Below are positions 17,881-26,064 of a stretch of DNA of 64,000 nucleotides, in pieces. This DNA comes from JBEKCD01 sp050015055 (lineage in GTDB: Archaea > Thermoproteota > Bathyarchaeia > Bathyarchaeales > Bathycorpusculaceae). The stretch lies in the NCBI GenBank assembly GCA_050015055.1, contig JBEKCD010000001.1, positions 62,001 to 126,000 on the forward strand, read 5' to 3'. The notes below the pieces were generated by a model that worked only from the letters and a program-made list of their open reading frames with translations, was not told the DNA's origin and searched no databases. A program made the translations under genes and the position numbers. Position 1 is the stretch's first letter, and each line of letters begins with the position of its first letter.

Positions 17881-18876
17881 TTGCAAAACAGGAAGAGACT
17901 TGTTCTGGTCCTAACCCTGGCTGTGCTGGCATCATTCAACCTGTACGCACTCGTTCTCAGGAAGTCACCCGTTCCCAGTGCGTCTGCAGTCGAAACGGGA
18001 GCAAACGTCGGCGTATACTGGGACCAAAGCTGCACACAAAGCATAGACTCGATAAGCTGGGGTACCCTGCAAGTCGGAGGAACACAACAAGTCGACGTGT
18101 TTGTTCGGAATGAGGGAAACGACGCGTTCAATTTGGCTCTTACAGCGCAGGGCTGGCAGCCTGGAAACGCTTATCTCTGGCTGACTTTTTCGTGGAGTTG
18201 TGGAAGCACTACGATTGCGCCGGGTCAGGTTGTTCAGGTTACTCTGACTTTGAGTGTTGCTTCCGATTTTTCGGGTGGTTTTTCGGGTTTCAGCTTTGAC
18301 ATAGTCTTCGAAGGAACGCCAATCGTTCTGACCGTCCAAGGTGCATCTGCCGTCCAAGCTGGAGCGGGCATCGGCGTCTACTGGGACGCAGGCTGCACCC
18401 AGAGTGTAGGCTCGATAAATTGGGGCTCTCTGACAAATGGCGGAACAGAGCTTATTGTCATGTATGTTCGGAATGAGGGGAACGACACGTCCATCTTGGA
18501 GTTGGCAACGCTGGATTGGCAGCCTGGGAACGCTTATCTCTGGCTGACTTTTTCGTGGAGTTGTGGAAGCACTACGATTGCGCCGGGTCAGGTTGTTCAG
18601 GTTACTCTGACTTTGAGTGTTGTTTCTGGTTTTTCGGGTGGTTTTTCGGGCTTCAGTTTTAGCATAGTCTTCGAAGGAACGCCCCACTTTCTTGGAGACA
18701 TAAACAAAGACGGGGTCGTCGACCAACAGGACTTGGATATCCTTGTCGCAGCGTACGGCTCAACCCCGGGAGACCCGCAATGGAACGCTGAAGCCGACTT
18801 GAACTCAGACGGCATCATCAACCTGCTTGACCTTTTGCTACTAGGTAGAGACTGGGGAAAAACCAGCATAGGATGA
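17881..18876 (+). CDS. Secreted protein with two repeated beta domains and a C-terminal dockerin
   Basis: 331 residues from TTG at 17881 behind GGGGAGAACG; the same GGGAGAACG-TTG start block precedes the paralog at 22208. A signal segment (to about residue 35) is followed by two copies of a ~120-residue beta domain beginning ANVGVYWDQSCTQS and AGIGVYWDAGCTQS. Each has conserved cysteines and ends in FSGFSF(D/S)IVFEGTP. The last ~60 residues form a type I dockerin with both calcium loops, DINKDGVVDQQDL and DLNSDGIINLLDL. The protein probably docks through cohesin-type partners on the cell surface, though no cohesin is seen in this window. The paralog at 22208 has only one beta domain, so an internal duplication is likely. 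Confidence 0.82.
   Translation: MQNRKRLVLVLTLAVLASFNLYALVLRKSPVPSASAVETGANVGVYWDQSCTQSIDSISWGTLQVGGTQQVDVFVRNEGNDAFNLALTAQGWQPGNAYLWLTFSWSCGSTTIAPGQVVQVTLTLSVASDFSGGFSGFSFDIVFEGTPIVLTVQGASAVQAGAGIGVYWDAGCTQSVGSINWGSLTNGGTELIVMYVRNEGNDTSILELATLDWQPGNAYLWLTFSWSCGSTTIAPGQVVQVTLTLSVVSGFSGGFSGFSFSIVFEGTPHFLGDINKDGVVDQQDLDILVAAYGSTPGDPQWNAEADLNSDGIINLLDLLLLGRDWGKTSIG
18151..18682 (+). repeat. Near-identical internal duplication within the dockerin gene
   Basis: The segment from about 18151 to 18322 recurs at about 18517-18682 with few base changes, much closer than the N-terminal parts of the two domains. Even synonymous positions match (for example CTGACTTTTTCGTGGAGTTG in both), pointing to recent duplication or gene conversion limited to the C-terminal half of each domain. 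Confidence 0.75.
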
Positions 18877-19025
18877 AACATCCACTCTTGGCGAGCGCAA
18901 CTTGGTCCAATCCTCACAAAGGTCCTGATGTATGGGATCAAGATCGATTTGACTTAGGATAGGCCCGCGCTCTGAGATCACGAATGGCATGGCGTATTAG
19001 CGAATTTTCATGTAGTCTACGTTTT

Positions 19026-19033
19026 GCGCGCGC
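19026..19033. repeat. GCGCGCGC tract between converging genes
   Basis: Lies between the end of the dockerin gene at 18876 and the end of the minus-strand beta-helix gene at 19083. No other feature was recognised in this 206-base gap. Confidence 0.6.
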
Positions 19034-19082
19034 TCGAAACGCATTTTTCAGATCTCACAACTGCAGTGGTTTTCCCCGTGTC

Positions 19083-21464
19083 TCATGTATACAAAGAAGT
19101 TGGGTTACCAAATGCGAGGATGGAGTTGTCGTTTCCTATGAATATCATGCCATAGGCAATGACGGCGGAAGATGATACATACCCGTTTGGTAACATGTAT
19201 TTCCATAGAAGGTTGCCCGTGTAAGCGTCAAAACAGAGAAGCCCACCAGACCAGTTATTAGATGATGCTCCCCAAGTGCCTATGTAGACCTTTCCATCGG
19301 TTACTGCAGGGGAAGAGTGATGTATTACTCCTCCGGTCTCGTTTACCCACTTGATGTTTCCGGTGTCCTCGTCCAAGCAGTAGAGTTTACCATCAGCATT
19401 AGTCCCTACGTAGACGTTTCCATAAGCAACAACAACAGAAGACATGACGCCCCCAGCAAAAGTATTGTTCCACATTTTGCCTCCTGTGGCCGCGTCCAGA
19501 CAATAGACGGTGCCCCCAAACCAAGTCCCCACGAAGACTTTGCCGTCAACGACGGCGGGGGCACCCCAAACTGGGCTGTCTGTCGTGTAATTCCATATGA
19601 GGGCCCCCGTGTTCTCATCCAAACAAGTGACGTTACCTTCATCGTCACTTTCATTCGAGCCTATGTAGACTCTTCCACCTACAACAGCCGGAGAAGAATA
19701 CCAAATCAACCCAGTAGCGTTTGGGTATTGCCACAGTAGTTCTCCAGTGTTTGCGTCAAAACAGTAGCCACCTATGAAAACTTTGGAAGCGACGACGGCC
19801 GGCGAAGAAACCATATAACCCATGTCGGGTTCGATTGTGTAGTTCCACAAGATGTCACCCGTATTTGCGTCCAAACAGCAGACACCTTCTGGGGCCATAA
19901 TGCCTATGTAGACCTTTCCGCCCGCAACAGCGGGAGAGGAGCACATGGTTCCCCCGACCGTTTGGTTCCATATGACAAATCCAGTGTTGACGTCTAGACA
20001 GAGTACTGTGCGTTGGCCGGAACACCCAGCTCCTATGTAGAGTTTCCCATCGACAACTGCGGCAGAGCTACAGACTTGTCCCCCAGTCTCGACTTTCCAT
20101 TGATATGAGGTTGGCTGCGTGCTCGGTGCCGGACTCAGAGTGTAGCCTGACCGATAGACATCATTGCGGTACATGGGCCACTCATAATAAGACTCTTGAT
20201 ATTGTTGCCCATAGTGCTGGGCGAGGATGGTTAGGTCTGAGAGGCCGACTATGCCGTTGCCGTCTATGTCAGCGTTCGGGTTCCATCGGGGATCATCTGG
20301 CTTAGACCGATAGGCGTTCGCAATGAGAGTCAGGTCTTGAAGGCCTACTTTGAAGTCGCCGTTGACGTCGCCTGGAATTGTGACTTCAACTACGCCCGCT
20401 GTGAAGTTGTTGTCTGACGTGTCCGTTTCGCCGGGAACTGGCCAGGCGCAGGCGCACATCGTGTAGTTGCCGTAGGCAAACCCGGTGGTGTTCCAACTGA
20501 AGGTCGCGCTTGCGGAGGTCGCGGCTGAAAGAGCTACGTCTTCAATTGTGCAGATGGCTGTTTGATTACTGGCGCACTTGCAATAGACAGTGACGTTGAT
20601 AGTTTCAGCGTAGGCGCCTGTGTCGGCGACCAAGGCGGTCACGTTTCCGCTGAACCCTTCTCCTATGACGGTCTTTGCTGCTACAACATTGAGGACTGCG
20701 ACATCGTGGCCGGCTGTTGGAGTCCGAGGTTTCATGAGAGGATAGTGATCCGTGTTGTTGTTGTCGATGATGTAGGGGGTGTCTCCTATGCCGTCGCTTC
20801 CCGGCTGGTTCTGGCTTGAGCCGCTCTTAACATCGACTCCGGCATAATCGCTCCAGTAGTTTCCGCCCGAAGGATACCTCTCATCCCAAACATTAGCCGA
20901 GCCTGCCGTGTAAGCCTGGTTTGTGTTGTCGACAAAATTGTTGTGGAAAATGAAGTTGTTGGAGGAAACACTGAGCTCAATGCCATGCGTGCTGTTTGTG
21001 ACGTTGTTACTAGACAAAACATTGTTAGAAGAAGAGTTGAGAAGGATGCCATACTGATTGTTTGCCGTAACGTTGTTGCCAGACAAAGTGTTACCAGAAG
21101 AAGAGGCGAGCCAAACGCCACAGCCGAAGTTTCTTATCGTTATGTTTGTTACTGTAACGTTGGTCCTCTTGTCGAGCTCTATCCCAGTACCGTTCCCGCT
21201 TCCCATCAAAGTGTAGCCCGCCCCGTTCAAAACAATGTTGTCTCTCTCAATCACAATTCCGTCGGCAACGCTGGTGATGTTGCCAGTTAAGGTGTATGTG
21301 ATATTGTCTGCGGTATGGATGGGCGCTGTCGACGAGTCTATTGAGCCATCAGCCGTTATGTAAATGGTTCCGCTTGCCCGAACTGCTCGAAAGTCAAAAA
21401 CTGTTGCTAGCGTCCCCAACACCAGCAAGGACATCATTATTGCAGAAACAGTCTTCCCGGACAA
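19083..21464 (-). CDS. Secreted beta-helix / CARDB / dockerin / PQQ-propeller protein
   Basis: 793 residues from a TTG at 21464, chosen because GGGGGAAGGA lies seven bases upstream and a TATA box at 21503-21510 would place transcription start near 21480. The longer in-frame start at 21551 would then not be transcribed. Order: signal segment, NosD/CASH parallel beta-helix ending in GNYWSDYAGVD (about residues 35-240), a CARDB-type Ig domain (about 245-350), a dockerin with loops DVNGDFKVGLQDL and DIDGNGIVGLSDL, then about 340 residues of PQQ-type propeller repeats such as GKVYIG and CLDANTGDILWNYT. Pieces match cell-surface carbohydrate-binding modules. An internal dockerin, not a terminal one, is unusual. 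No catalytic site is evident. Confidence 0.85.
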   Translation of the reverse strand: MSGKTVSAIMMSLLVLGTLATVFDFRAVRASGTIYITADGSIDSSTAPIHTADNITYTLTGNITSVADGIVIERDNIVLNGAGYTLMGSGNGTGIELDKRTNVTVTNITIRNFGCGVWLASSSGNTLSGNNVTANNQYGILLNSSSNNVLSSNNVTNSTHGIELSVSSNNFIFHNNFVDNTNQAYTAGSANVWDERYPSGGNYWSDYAGVDVKSGSSQNQPGSDGIGDTPYIIDNNNTDHYPLMKPRTPTAGHDVAVLNVVAAKTVIGEGFSGNVTALVADTGAYAETINVTVYCKCASNQTAICTIEDVALSAATSASATFSWNTTGFAYGNYTMCACAWPVPGETDTSDNNFTAGVVEVTIPGDVNGDFKVGLQDLTLIANAYRSKPDDPRWNPNADIDGNGIVGLSDLTILAQHYGQQYQESYYEWPMYRNDVYRSGYTLSPAPSTQPTSYQWKVETGGQVCSSAAVVDGKLYIGAGCSGQRTVLCLDVNTGFVIWNQTVGGTMCSSPAVAGGKVYIGIMAPEGVCCLDANTGDILWNYTIEPDMGYMVSSPAVVASKVFIGGYCFDANTGELLWQYPNATGLIWYSSPAVVGGRVYIGSNESDDEGNVTCLDENTGALIWNYTTDSPVWGAPAVVDGKVFVGTWFGGTVYCLDAATGGKMWNNTFAGGVMSSVVVAYGNVYVGTNADGKLYCLDEDTGNIKWVNETGGVIHHSSPAVTDGKVYIGTWGASSNNWSGGLLCFDAYTGNLLWKYMLPNGYVSSSAVIAYGMIFIGNDNSILAFGNPTSLYT

Positions 21465-21502
21465 TCCGACTCCTTCCCCCCAAACTCTCGAATCGACTTG
21501 CC

Positions 21503-21510
21503 ACTTAAAA
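21503..21510 (-). promoter_or_regulatory. TATA-like box of the beta-helix/dockerin/PQQ gene
   Basis: Minus strand reads GATAAACC followed by TTTTAAGT, a plausible BRE/TATA pair. It is inside the longer open frame and so argues for the downstream TTG start. A similar GATAAAACC block precedes the gene starting at 12716. Confidence 0.5.
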
Positions 21511-22207
21511 GGTTTATCAGCACGCGCTTCTTCCATCATCCTCACTAGCAATTGTTGTTCACATCAACCGTCCTGCTGAAATCAGTTCTCATTGCATGAG
21601 GCATGCGCGCATTTATTGGTTCGGAGAGGAATTGATTTTGTGGAGGAATCCTAATCGTTGATTACCGCCTTGTTTGTGGGATTGAAAACGTGCTTGGCGT
21701 GCGAACCATGCAGCGCACGCTAGACACCTCCTTCATCTTAAACACTTCACGCCTGCACTTAGACCACAACTTTTCACGCGAGTTCCTGCGAGTCCTGTAC
21801 TTGGACATGCCCACCCATTTTGCGTTGCAACGTCAAGGTTTGTAACAGCCCAAGGTACTAAACAGATCGCGTCTACTAAGATGGTCTTATCTATTACGCG
21901 GTTGAAGATTAAGCACTAGCTTTGAGGCGTCTCTACAGCCTTCAGAACGTCCTTGGCGAGCGATTCTCAACGCTTTGTTCACGCCGCCCCTTTCCGCAAT
22001 GGATCACAGTTAACCCTGAGCGCCCGCATCTCACAAGCGTGCAGTTACCGACACTCAAACCACCTACTACGCTCTGATCTCAGATTATGGGAGTGAAAGT
22101 TGAAAAGCTCATGTCTGTCGTCTCACGGTTTCGACGCGTTCATGTCTAACGCAAAGTAAATATTCTAGCTCTCGCTGTTAATTCATAGTGCGCTCCGAGG
22201 GAGAACG
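21511..22207. other. Non-coding gap between divergent surface-protein genes
   Basis: About 700 bases with a GCGCGC tract at 21605-21610. I found no convincing gene, remnant or repeat. An AAAGTAAATATT stretch near 22155 could serve as the promoter of the next plus-strand gene. Confidence 0.35.
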
Positions 22208-22840
22208 TTGGAACATAGTAAGACGCTCGTTCTATTCCTAATCTTGGTCGTAATCCTATCGTTCACTCTGTACGCACTGGTTCTCAGGAGGTCACCCGTT
22301 CCAAGTGCGTCTGCCGTCCAAGCAGGAGCAAACGTCGGGGTCTACTGGGACCAAAGCTGCACACAAAGCGTAGACTCGATAAGCTGGGGCACGCTGCAAG
22401 TGGGAGGAACACAAGAAGTCGACGTGTATGTTCGGAATGAGGGAAACGACACGTTCAATCTGGATCTGGCAACGGGGGATTGGCAGCCTGGAAACGCTTA
22501 TCTCTGGCTGAATTTTTCGTGGAGTTGCCAAAACACCACGATGGCTGTAGGCCAAGTTGTCAAAGTCACTCAGACCTTACACGTTGCTTCCGGTTTTTCG
22601 GGTGGTTTTTCAGGCTTCAGCTTTAGCATAGTCTTTCAGGGAGTGTCCTACTTGCTTGGGGACATAAACAAGGACGGCACTGCCGACTTGCATGACCTAG
22701 AAATTATAGCCGAGGCGTACGGTTCCAGGCCGGGAGACCCCAATTGGAACCCCAACGCCGATCTGAACAAGGACGGCGTCGTTAACCTGCTTGATCTTAT
22801 TATAGTGGCTGAAGACTACGGAAAGACCAGCACAGGATGA
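22208..22840 (+). CDS. Secreted single-domain dockerin protein (paralog of 17881 gene)
   Basis: 210 residues from TTG at 22208 behind GAGGGAGAACG. Signal segment, one beta domain starting ANVGVYWDQSCTQSVDSISW, and a C-terminal dockerin with DINKDGTADLHDL and DLNKDGVVNLLDL. It is about as similar to the first domain of the 331-residue paralog as two recent copies would be, including the rare start block. The region in between holds the oppositely oriented dockerin/PQQ gene, so the duplication is not simply tandem. Ends with KTSTG as the paralog ends KTSIG. Confidence 0.82.
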   Translation: MEHSKTLVLFLILVVILSFTLYALVLRRSPVPSASAVQAGANVGVYWDQSCTQSVDSISWGTLQVGGTQEVDVYVRNEGNDTFNLDLATGDWQPGNAYLWLNFSWSCQNTTMAVGQVVKVTQTLHVASGFSGGFSGFSFSIVFQGVSYLLGDINKDGTADLHDLEIIAEAYGSRPGDPNWNPNADLNKDGVVNLLDLIIVAEDYGKTSTG

Positions 22841-22961
22841 AGCTTGCACCGTTGGCGCGTCTGTGAAATTTCCAGGAATTAAAGTTTTGTTTTGTCAATT
22901 TTCTTGATGCTTCGTTTCGAAACGAGAACTCTTTCTGGAAGAAATTGGTCATTGTTCTGGG

Positions 22962-23012
22962 ACATTTGCGTAGATGTTACATATAGAACATTTGCATAGA
23001 TGTTATATAGAA
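22962..23012 (+). repeat. Two-copy direct repeat upstream of the DUF1616 operon
   Basis: ACATTTGCGTAGATGTTACA with trailing TATAGAA (22962-22988) is repeated as ACATTTGCATAGATGTTATA with GAA (22988-23012). The pair lies just before a TTAAATAC TATA-like box at about 23019 and the four-gene operon starting at 23132. It has the look of tandem binding sites for a regulator, perhaps the winged-helix protein encoded in the operon. Confidence 0.6.
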
Positions 23013-23131
23013 TATCGCTTAAATACTACTGCTCAGCTTGAAAGGTTGAGGAGTGCAGAATTAAGAGGGACCGTGCGAACATTTGCTGACAATATCTTCG
23101 ATTCCGCTCCTGTCAGGGAGGGACTGAGTCA

Positions 23132-23524
23132 GTGGAGTCTGGGAGCCGGGACGAGCGGGATGCGTTCCGCGGCAGGCTTAAGGAGGAGTGGGGGCTTTTG
23201 TGGAAGGAGCGGTTCGATGATAGGGTCAGGGCTGAGGGGGTTTCTGTTCGTGATTACCCTTTGCTGTTCATGAGTCGCGGCCACGTCATATTTGCAAGCA
23301 GGGATGCCAAGGCTCCTAGCTTTTCGCAGATTGTGGAGGTTTGGGCGTCTCAGGGTCTGGTCTATTCTCCTGATCCTGACGTTGGGGGATGGGGCAAGTT
23401 CGTTCGGACGGAGTTGAATAGGGTTACTCGCTCAAGAGCCAGAGCCTTCGTTAACGGTCAGTGCAAGTGTCAGAAAGAGAGGCAGCATTTGAAGAAGGGC
23501 GGCAGAGGCTGGCTTCACAAGTAG
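23132..23524 (+). CDS. Small unknown protein, first gene of the DUF1616 operon
   Basis: 130 residues from GTG at 23132, with GGGAGGG 13 bases upstream. Hydrophilic, with Trp- and Arg-rich N-terminal third (FRGRLKEEWGLLWKERFDDR) and a basic C-terminus with CKCQKE. No membrane segment or familiar motif; it could bind nucleic acid, but that is only a guess from charge. It is followed 65 bases later by the winged-helix gene in the same direction. Confidence 0.5.
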   Translation: MESGSRDERDAFRGRLKEEWGLLWKERFDDRVRAEGVSVRDYPLLFMSRGHVIFASRDAKAPSFSQIVEVWASQGLVYSPDPDVGGWGKFVRTELNRVTRSRARAFVNGQCKCQKERQHLKKGGRGWLHK

Positions 23525-23589
23525 CACACGTATCTTGTCCTGCGTCACCCCGTTTTCAGCTGTTCTGCCCGCGTCTGGTTGTGTTTTCA

Positions 23590-23943
23590 ATGGCCAAGTA
23601 CAGGGATGGACTAGGGATCATATCGGATATTTTACATGCCGCCGGCAGCGGCACGAAGAAGACTCGGATAATGGGCGTTGCAAACCTGAGTTACAGGCTT
23701 TTCGAAAAGTACTTGGAGGACACGGTTCAGATTGGTTTCCTGCGAATGAGCGATGATGGCTTCGAAGTTACGGAGAAGGGGCAGGATTTTCTGGAGAAAT
23801 ACGTCAGTTTTTCCGGCAGGTATTCTAAGCTGGAGAGCGAGCTTCGGAGCGTCCTATCTGAGAAGGAGGTTTTGAGGAGGATGTGTCAGCCCTCTAGGAA
23901 TGGCAAGGTCAAGGCGGTGTGCGGGAGGAAACGTCAAAGGTGA
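23590..23943 (+). CDS. Winged-helix transcriptional regulator (HTH_45-like)
   Basis: 117 residues from ATG at 23590; an upstream in-frame extension to 23461 lacks protein-like character. The fold is the archaeal stand-alone winged helix: DGLGIISDILHAAGSGTKKT, then ANLSYRLFEKYLEDTVQIGF as recognition helix and a wing with DGFEVTEKGQDFLEKY, followed by a C-terminal helical tail. Proteins of this kind often sit beside exopolysaccharide or surface-protein genes in this group of archaea. The stop overlaps the start of the next gene by 25 bases. Confidence 0.75.
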   Translation: MAKYRDGLGIISDILHAAGSGTKKTRIMGVANLSYRLFEKYLEDTVQIGFLRMSDDGFEVTEKGQDFLEKYVSFSGRYSKLESELRSVLSEKEVLRRMCQPSRNGKVKAVCGRKRQR

Positions 23944-24461
23944 GTGGCCTGTCCAAGAAGCGCCCCAAGGATTTCGCTTGGCTATTATTGGTACTGATGA
24001 TTGCCGGGTTTCTTTCGAAAGGGCCCATTCATGTCAGGGGAGCCGACGAAGCTTCGTCAAGTGTCGCGGAGGCAGATGCTGCGGTTCGCCAAGCTTTCAA
24101 CGCCACTCTGAACGCTGAGAGGGCTGGGGCAAACGTTTCTGGTTTGATTTTCAGGCTGAATGAGGCTGGAGGTATCCTGGGAAAGGCCGAAATAGCCCTT
24201 AAAGATGAGAATTCAACCGAGGCCGCGAGCAAGGCTGAAGAGTGTATCGGAATTGCTGAGAGTGTGAGCACCGACGCTGACGTTTTGAAGACTTCGGCTC
24301 TGAACGAGGCAAAGGCCGGGTTCCAGACGTCTCTCGTTTTTCCTCTGGCAGGCGTTGCCGTGTTCGTTGTTGATTTGCTGGTCGTTTGGAGCTGGTTCAA
24401 AAGCCGCTACGTCAGAAGGATGTTAGGCAGGAAGCCTGAGGTGGCGCACGATGAAGCTTGA
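23919..24461 (+). CDS. Membrane protein with extracytoplasmic helical domain
   Basis: 180 residues. A signal or membrane segment (FAWLLLVLMIAGFLSKG) is followed by about 100 residues of Ala/Glu/Asn-rich helix with coiled-coil-like spacing, then a C-terminal membrane helix (PLAGVAVFVVDLLVVWSWF) and a short basic tail. This is typical of small archaeal surface proteins next to DUF1616 genes. No enzyme motif. It overlaps both neighbours (25 bases before, 11 after), so translation is likely coupled. Confidence 0.65.
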   Translation: MREETSKVSGLSKKRPKDFAWLLLVLMIAGFLSKGPIHVRGADEASSSVAEADAAVRQAFNATLNAERAGANVSGLIFRLNEAGGILGKAEIALKDENSTEAASKAEECIGIAESVSTDADVLKTSALNEAKAGFQTSLVFPLAGVAVFVVDLLVVWSWFKSRYVRRMLGRKPEVAHDEA

Positions 24462-25050
24462 AGACTACAAGACTGTTTTTGCCGCTGTGGGCCTGATTGG
24501 AGTTTTGCTTTTTGCCTCTCCTGCTCTGAGCCTGGTTGTGCATTTGCCTGGAGGTGAAGAGATTTCCGAACTATGGCTTTTGGGCCCAGAGCAAACGGCC
24601 GCGGGCTACCCATTCATCGTGTCGACGGACGTGAACTACCTCGTTTATGTGGGTGTGGGAAACCACATGGGGGAGTCGGCCTACTACAACGTGCAGGTGA
24701 AGTTTAGAAATCAAACTGATGATTTGCCGAATGCCACGGCTGACGCGCCGAGCCCCTTGCCAAGTTTGTATGAGTACCGCCTGTTTCTGCAGGACGGACA
24801 GAACTGGAGCCAGCCTTTGACCTTTTCGTTTTTGCAGGTCTCAGCGGGACAGAATAGGTCGATGGTTGAAGGTTTGACGGTGAACGGGGTCACGCTCGCC
24901 GTGTATAAGCCAAATGTGTGGGACGAAGAAAATAGAGGGTATTTCTACGAGTTGTTCATGGAACTGTGGATCTACAACGTCACATCCGACACGTTTCAGT
25001 ATCACAACAGTTATGTAGGTCTAATATTGAATATGACGAGTACATCCTAG
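24451..25050 (+). CDS. DUF1616 family exported protein
   Basis: 199 residues. The N-terminal hydrophobic segment (VGLIGVLLFASPALSLVVHL) leads into the DUF1616 core with LLGPEQTAAGYPF, NYLVYVGVGNHMGESAYYNV and VKFRNQTDDLP, ending in a beta-rich region with EENRGYFYELFMELWIYN. The family is archaeal and of unknown function, commonly found in glycan or surface-assembly neighbourhoods. Last gene of the operon, 120 bases before the dolichyl-phosphate-mannose-synthase-like gene. Confidence 0.8.
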   Translation: MKLEDYKTVFAAVGLIGVLLFASPALSLVVHLPGGEEISELWLLGPEQTAAGYPFIVSTDVNYLVYVGVGNHMGESAYYNVQVKFRNQTDDLPNATADAPSPLPSLYEYRLFLQDGQNWSQPLTFSFLQVSAGQNRSMVEGLTVNGVTLAVYKPNVWDEENRGYFYELFMELWIYNVTSDTFQYHNSYVGLILNMTSTS

Positions 25051-25171
25051 GATAGGTTTTTAAGGGTGACTGTACGACTTTTATAGAAGTTTTCTCCATT
25101 ATGATTTAAATGGGATGAAGGAGAAGATCACTAGTAGACGTTGTAAATAGGCTAGTTCATTGGTGTTTGGG

Positions 25172-25867
25172 ATGCAGGAAGAAAGGAGTCGGAACAGTGT
25201 ACTAGCCATCATCGCTGCACTCAATGAGGAGGAAGGCGTTGGGCTTACGATAGCGGAGCTTCGGCAGCATCTGCAGAAGCCTTGGGTTCTGGTTGTGGAC
25301 GGTAAGAGCCGGGACAGAACCGTTGAAGTGGCCAAGAATCTTGATGCGGACGTGATTTGTCAGGAGGGAAAGGGCAAAGGCGACGCGATTGCCTGCGCGA
25401 TCAAACAGGTTAATGTTGACGCGGATTATGTTGTCTTCACCGATGCGGACTACACTTATCCGGCTGAGTATATTCCAAGGATGATAAGGATGTTGGAGGA
25501 GAACCCGAAGGTTGGCATGGTCTGTGGAAACAGGTTCAACTCACACTTTGACTTAGAAGCAATGGGTGATATGTTCTATTTCGGGAATAGGCTTCTGGCT
25601 TTCACGCACAACATGCTGAACGGTGTGGACATGCGTGATCCACTAACAGGTCTGAGAGTGGTACGCTGGGATATCTTGAGAGGATGGAGGCCTAAGTCTA
25701 AGGGCTTTGACATAGAGGTTGAGTTAAACCACCACGTGGAGAGGCAGGGCTATGGTATCCTGGAGATTCCGATACCTTATAGGCCTAGACTTGGAGAGAA
25801 GAAGCTGAAGTTTAGGCACGGAGCCACAATCTTGAGAAGGATAATGTTAGAAAGTTTGCGGACTTGA
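25172..25867 (+). CDS. GT2 glycosyltransferase, dolichyl-phosphate hexosyltransferase type
   Basis: 231 residues from ATG at 25172 (a TTG at 25160 is also open). GT-A fold with AIIAALNEEEGVGLTI nucleotide-binding start, VLVVDGKSRDRTVEVAK, GKGKGDAIACAI, the metal-binding DxD in VFTDADYTYP, and RDPLTGLRVVR toward the end. No C-terminal membrane segments, as in soluble Dpm1-like enzymes. Likely moves mannose or glucose from a nucleotide sugar to a polyprenyl phosphate at the inner face of the membrane, supplying donors for later surface glycosylation. It opens the 25-45 kb glycan cluster. Confidence 0.85.
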   Translation: MQEERSRNSVLAIIAALNEEEGVGLTIAELRQHLQKPWVLVVDGKSRDRTVEVAKNLDADVICQEGKGKGDAIACAIKQVNVDADYVVFTDADYTYPAEYIPRMIRMLEENPKVGMVCGNRFNSHFDLEAMGDMFYFGNRLLAFTHNMLNGVDMRDPLTGLRVVRWDILRGWRPKSKGFDIEVELNHHVERQGYGILEIPIPYRPRLGEKKLKFRHGATILRRIMLESLRT

Positions 25868-25904
25868 CTGGCCCTGGCGCTATGTTGCCTTGAACAAATG
25901 AACT

Positions 25905-25923
25905 GTTAGACTTAAAGTCTAAC
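25905..25923. promoter_or_regulatory. Perfect 9-bp inverted repeat, probable operator
   Basis: GTTAGACTT-A-AAGTCTAAC is a perfect palindrome with a one-base centre, 142 bases before the epimerase ATG. The centre (ACTTAAAGT) also resembles a TATA box, so a bound dimer could block promoter use. The next bases repeat TAACTGTTAAC. No regulator is identified. Confidence 0.6.
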
Positions 25924-26064
25924 TGTTAACTAGCAGCTGGGTCAAGTAACGAAATTGTTTCCCTTGTGAATGTCAAACGATTTTTACCCTTGACTAGCAG
26001 TCATTTGGAAGGCATATTCCTAATACGGGGAGCGCGAGCGCTTCAACCATGGGTAGCGCGTAAA

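Noticed and set aside
17965..18726. Minus-strand open frame of 253 codons opposite the dockerin gene
   Set aside because: Repeats exactly follow the sense-strand duplication, and Arg/Thr-rich content shows it is a shadow.
21465..21551. Longer N-terminus of the beta-helix/dockerin/PQQ protein
   Set aside because: The likely TATA box lies inside this stretch and the signal segment follows the TTG at 21464 with a strong ribosome site.
22962..23012. CRISPR-like repeats
   Set aside because: Only two adjoining units without spacers; no cas genes in the window.
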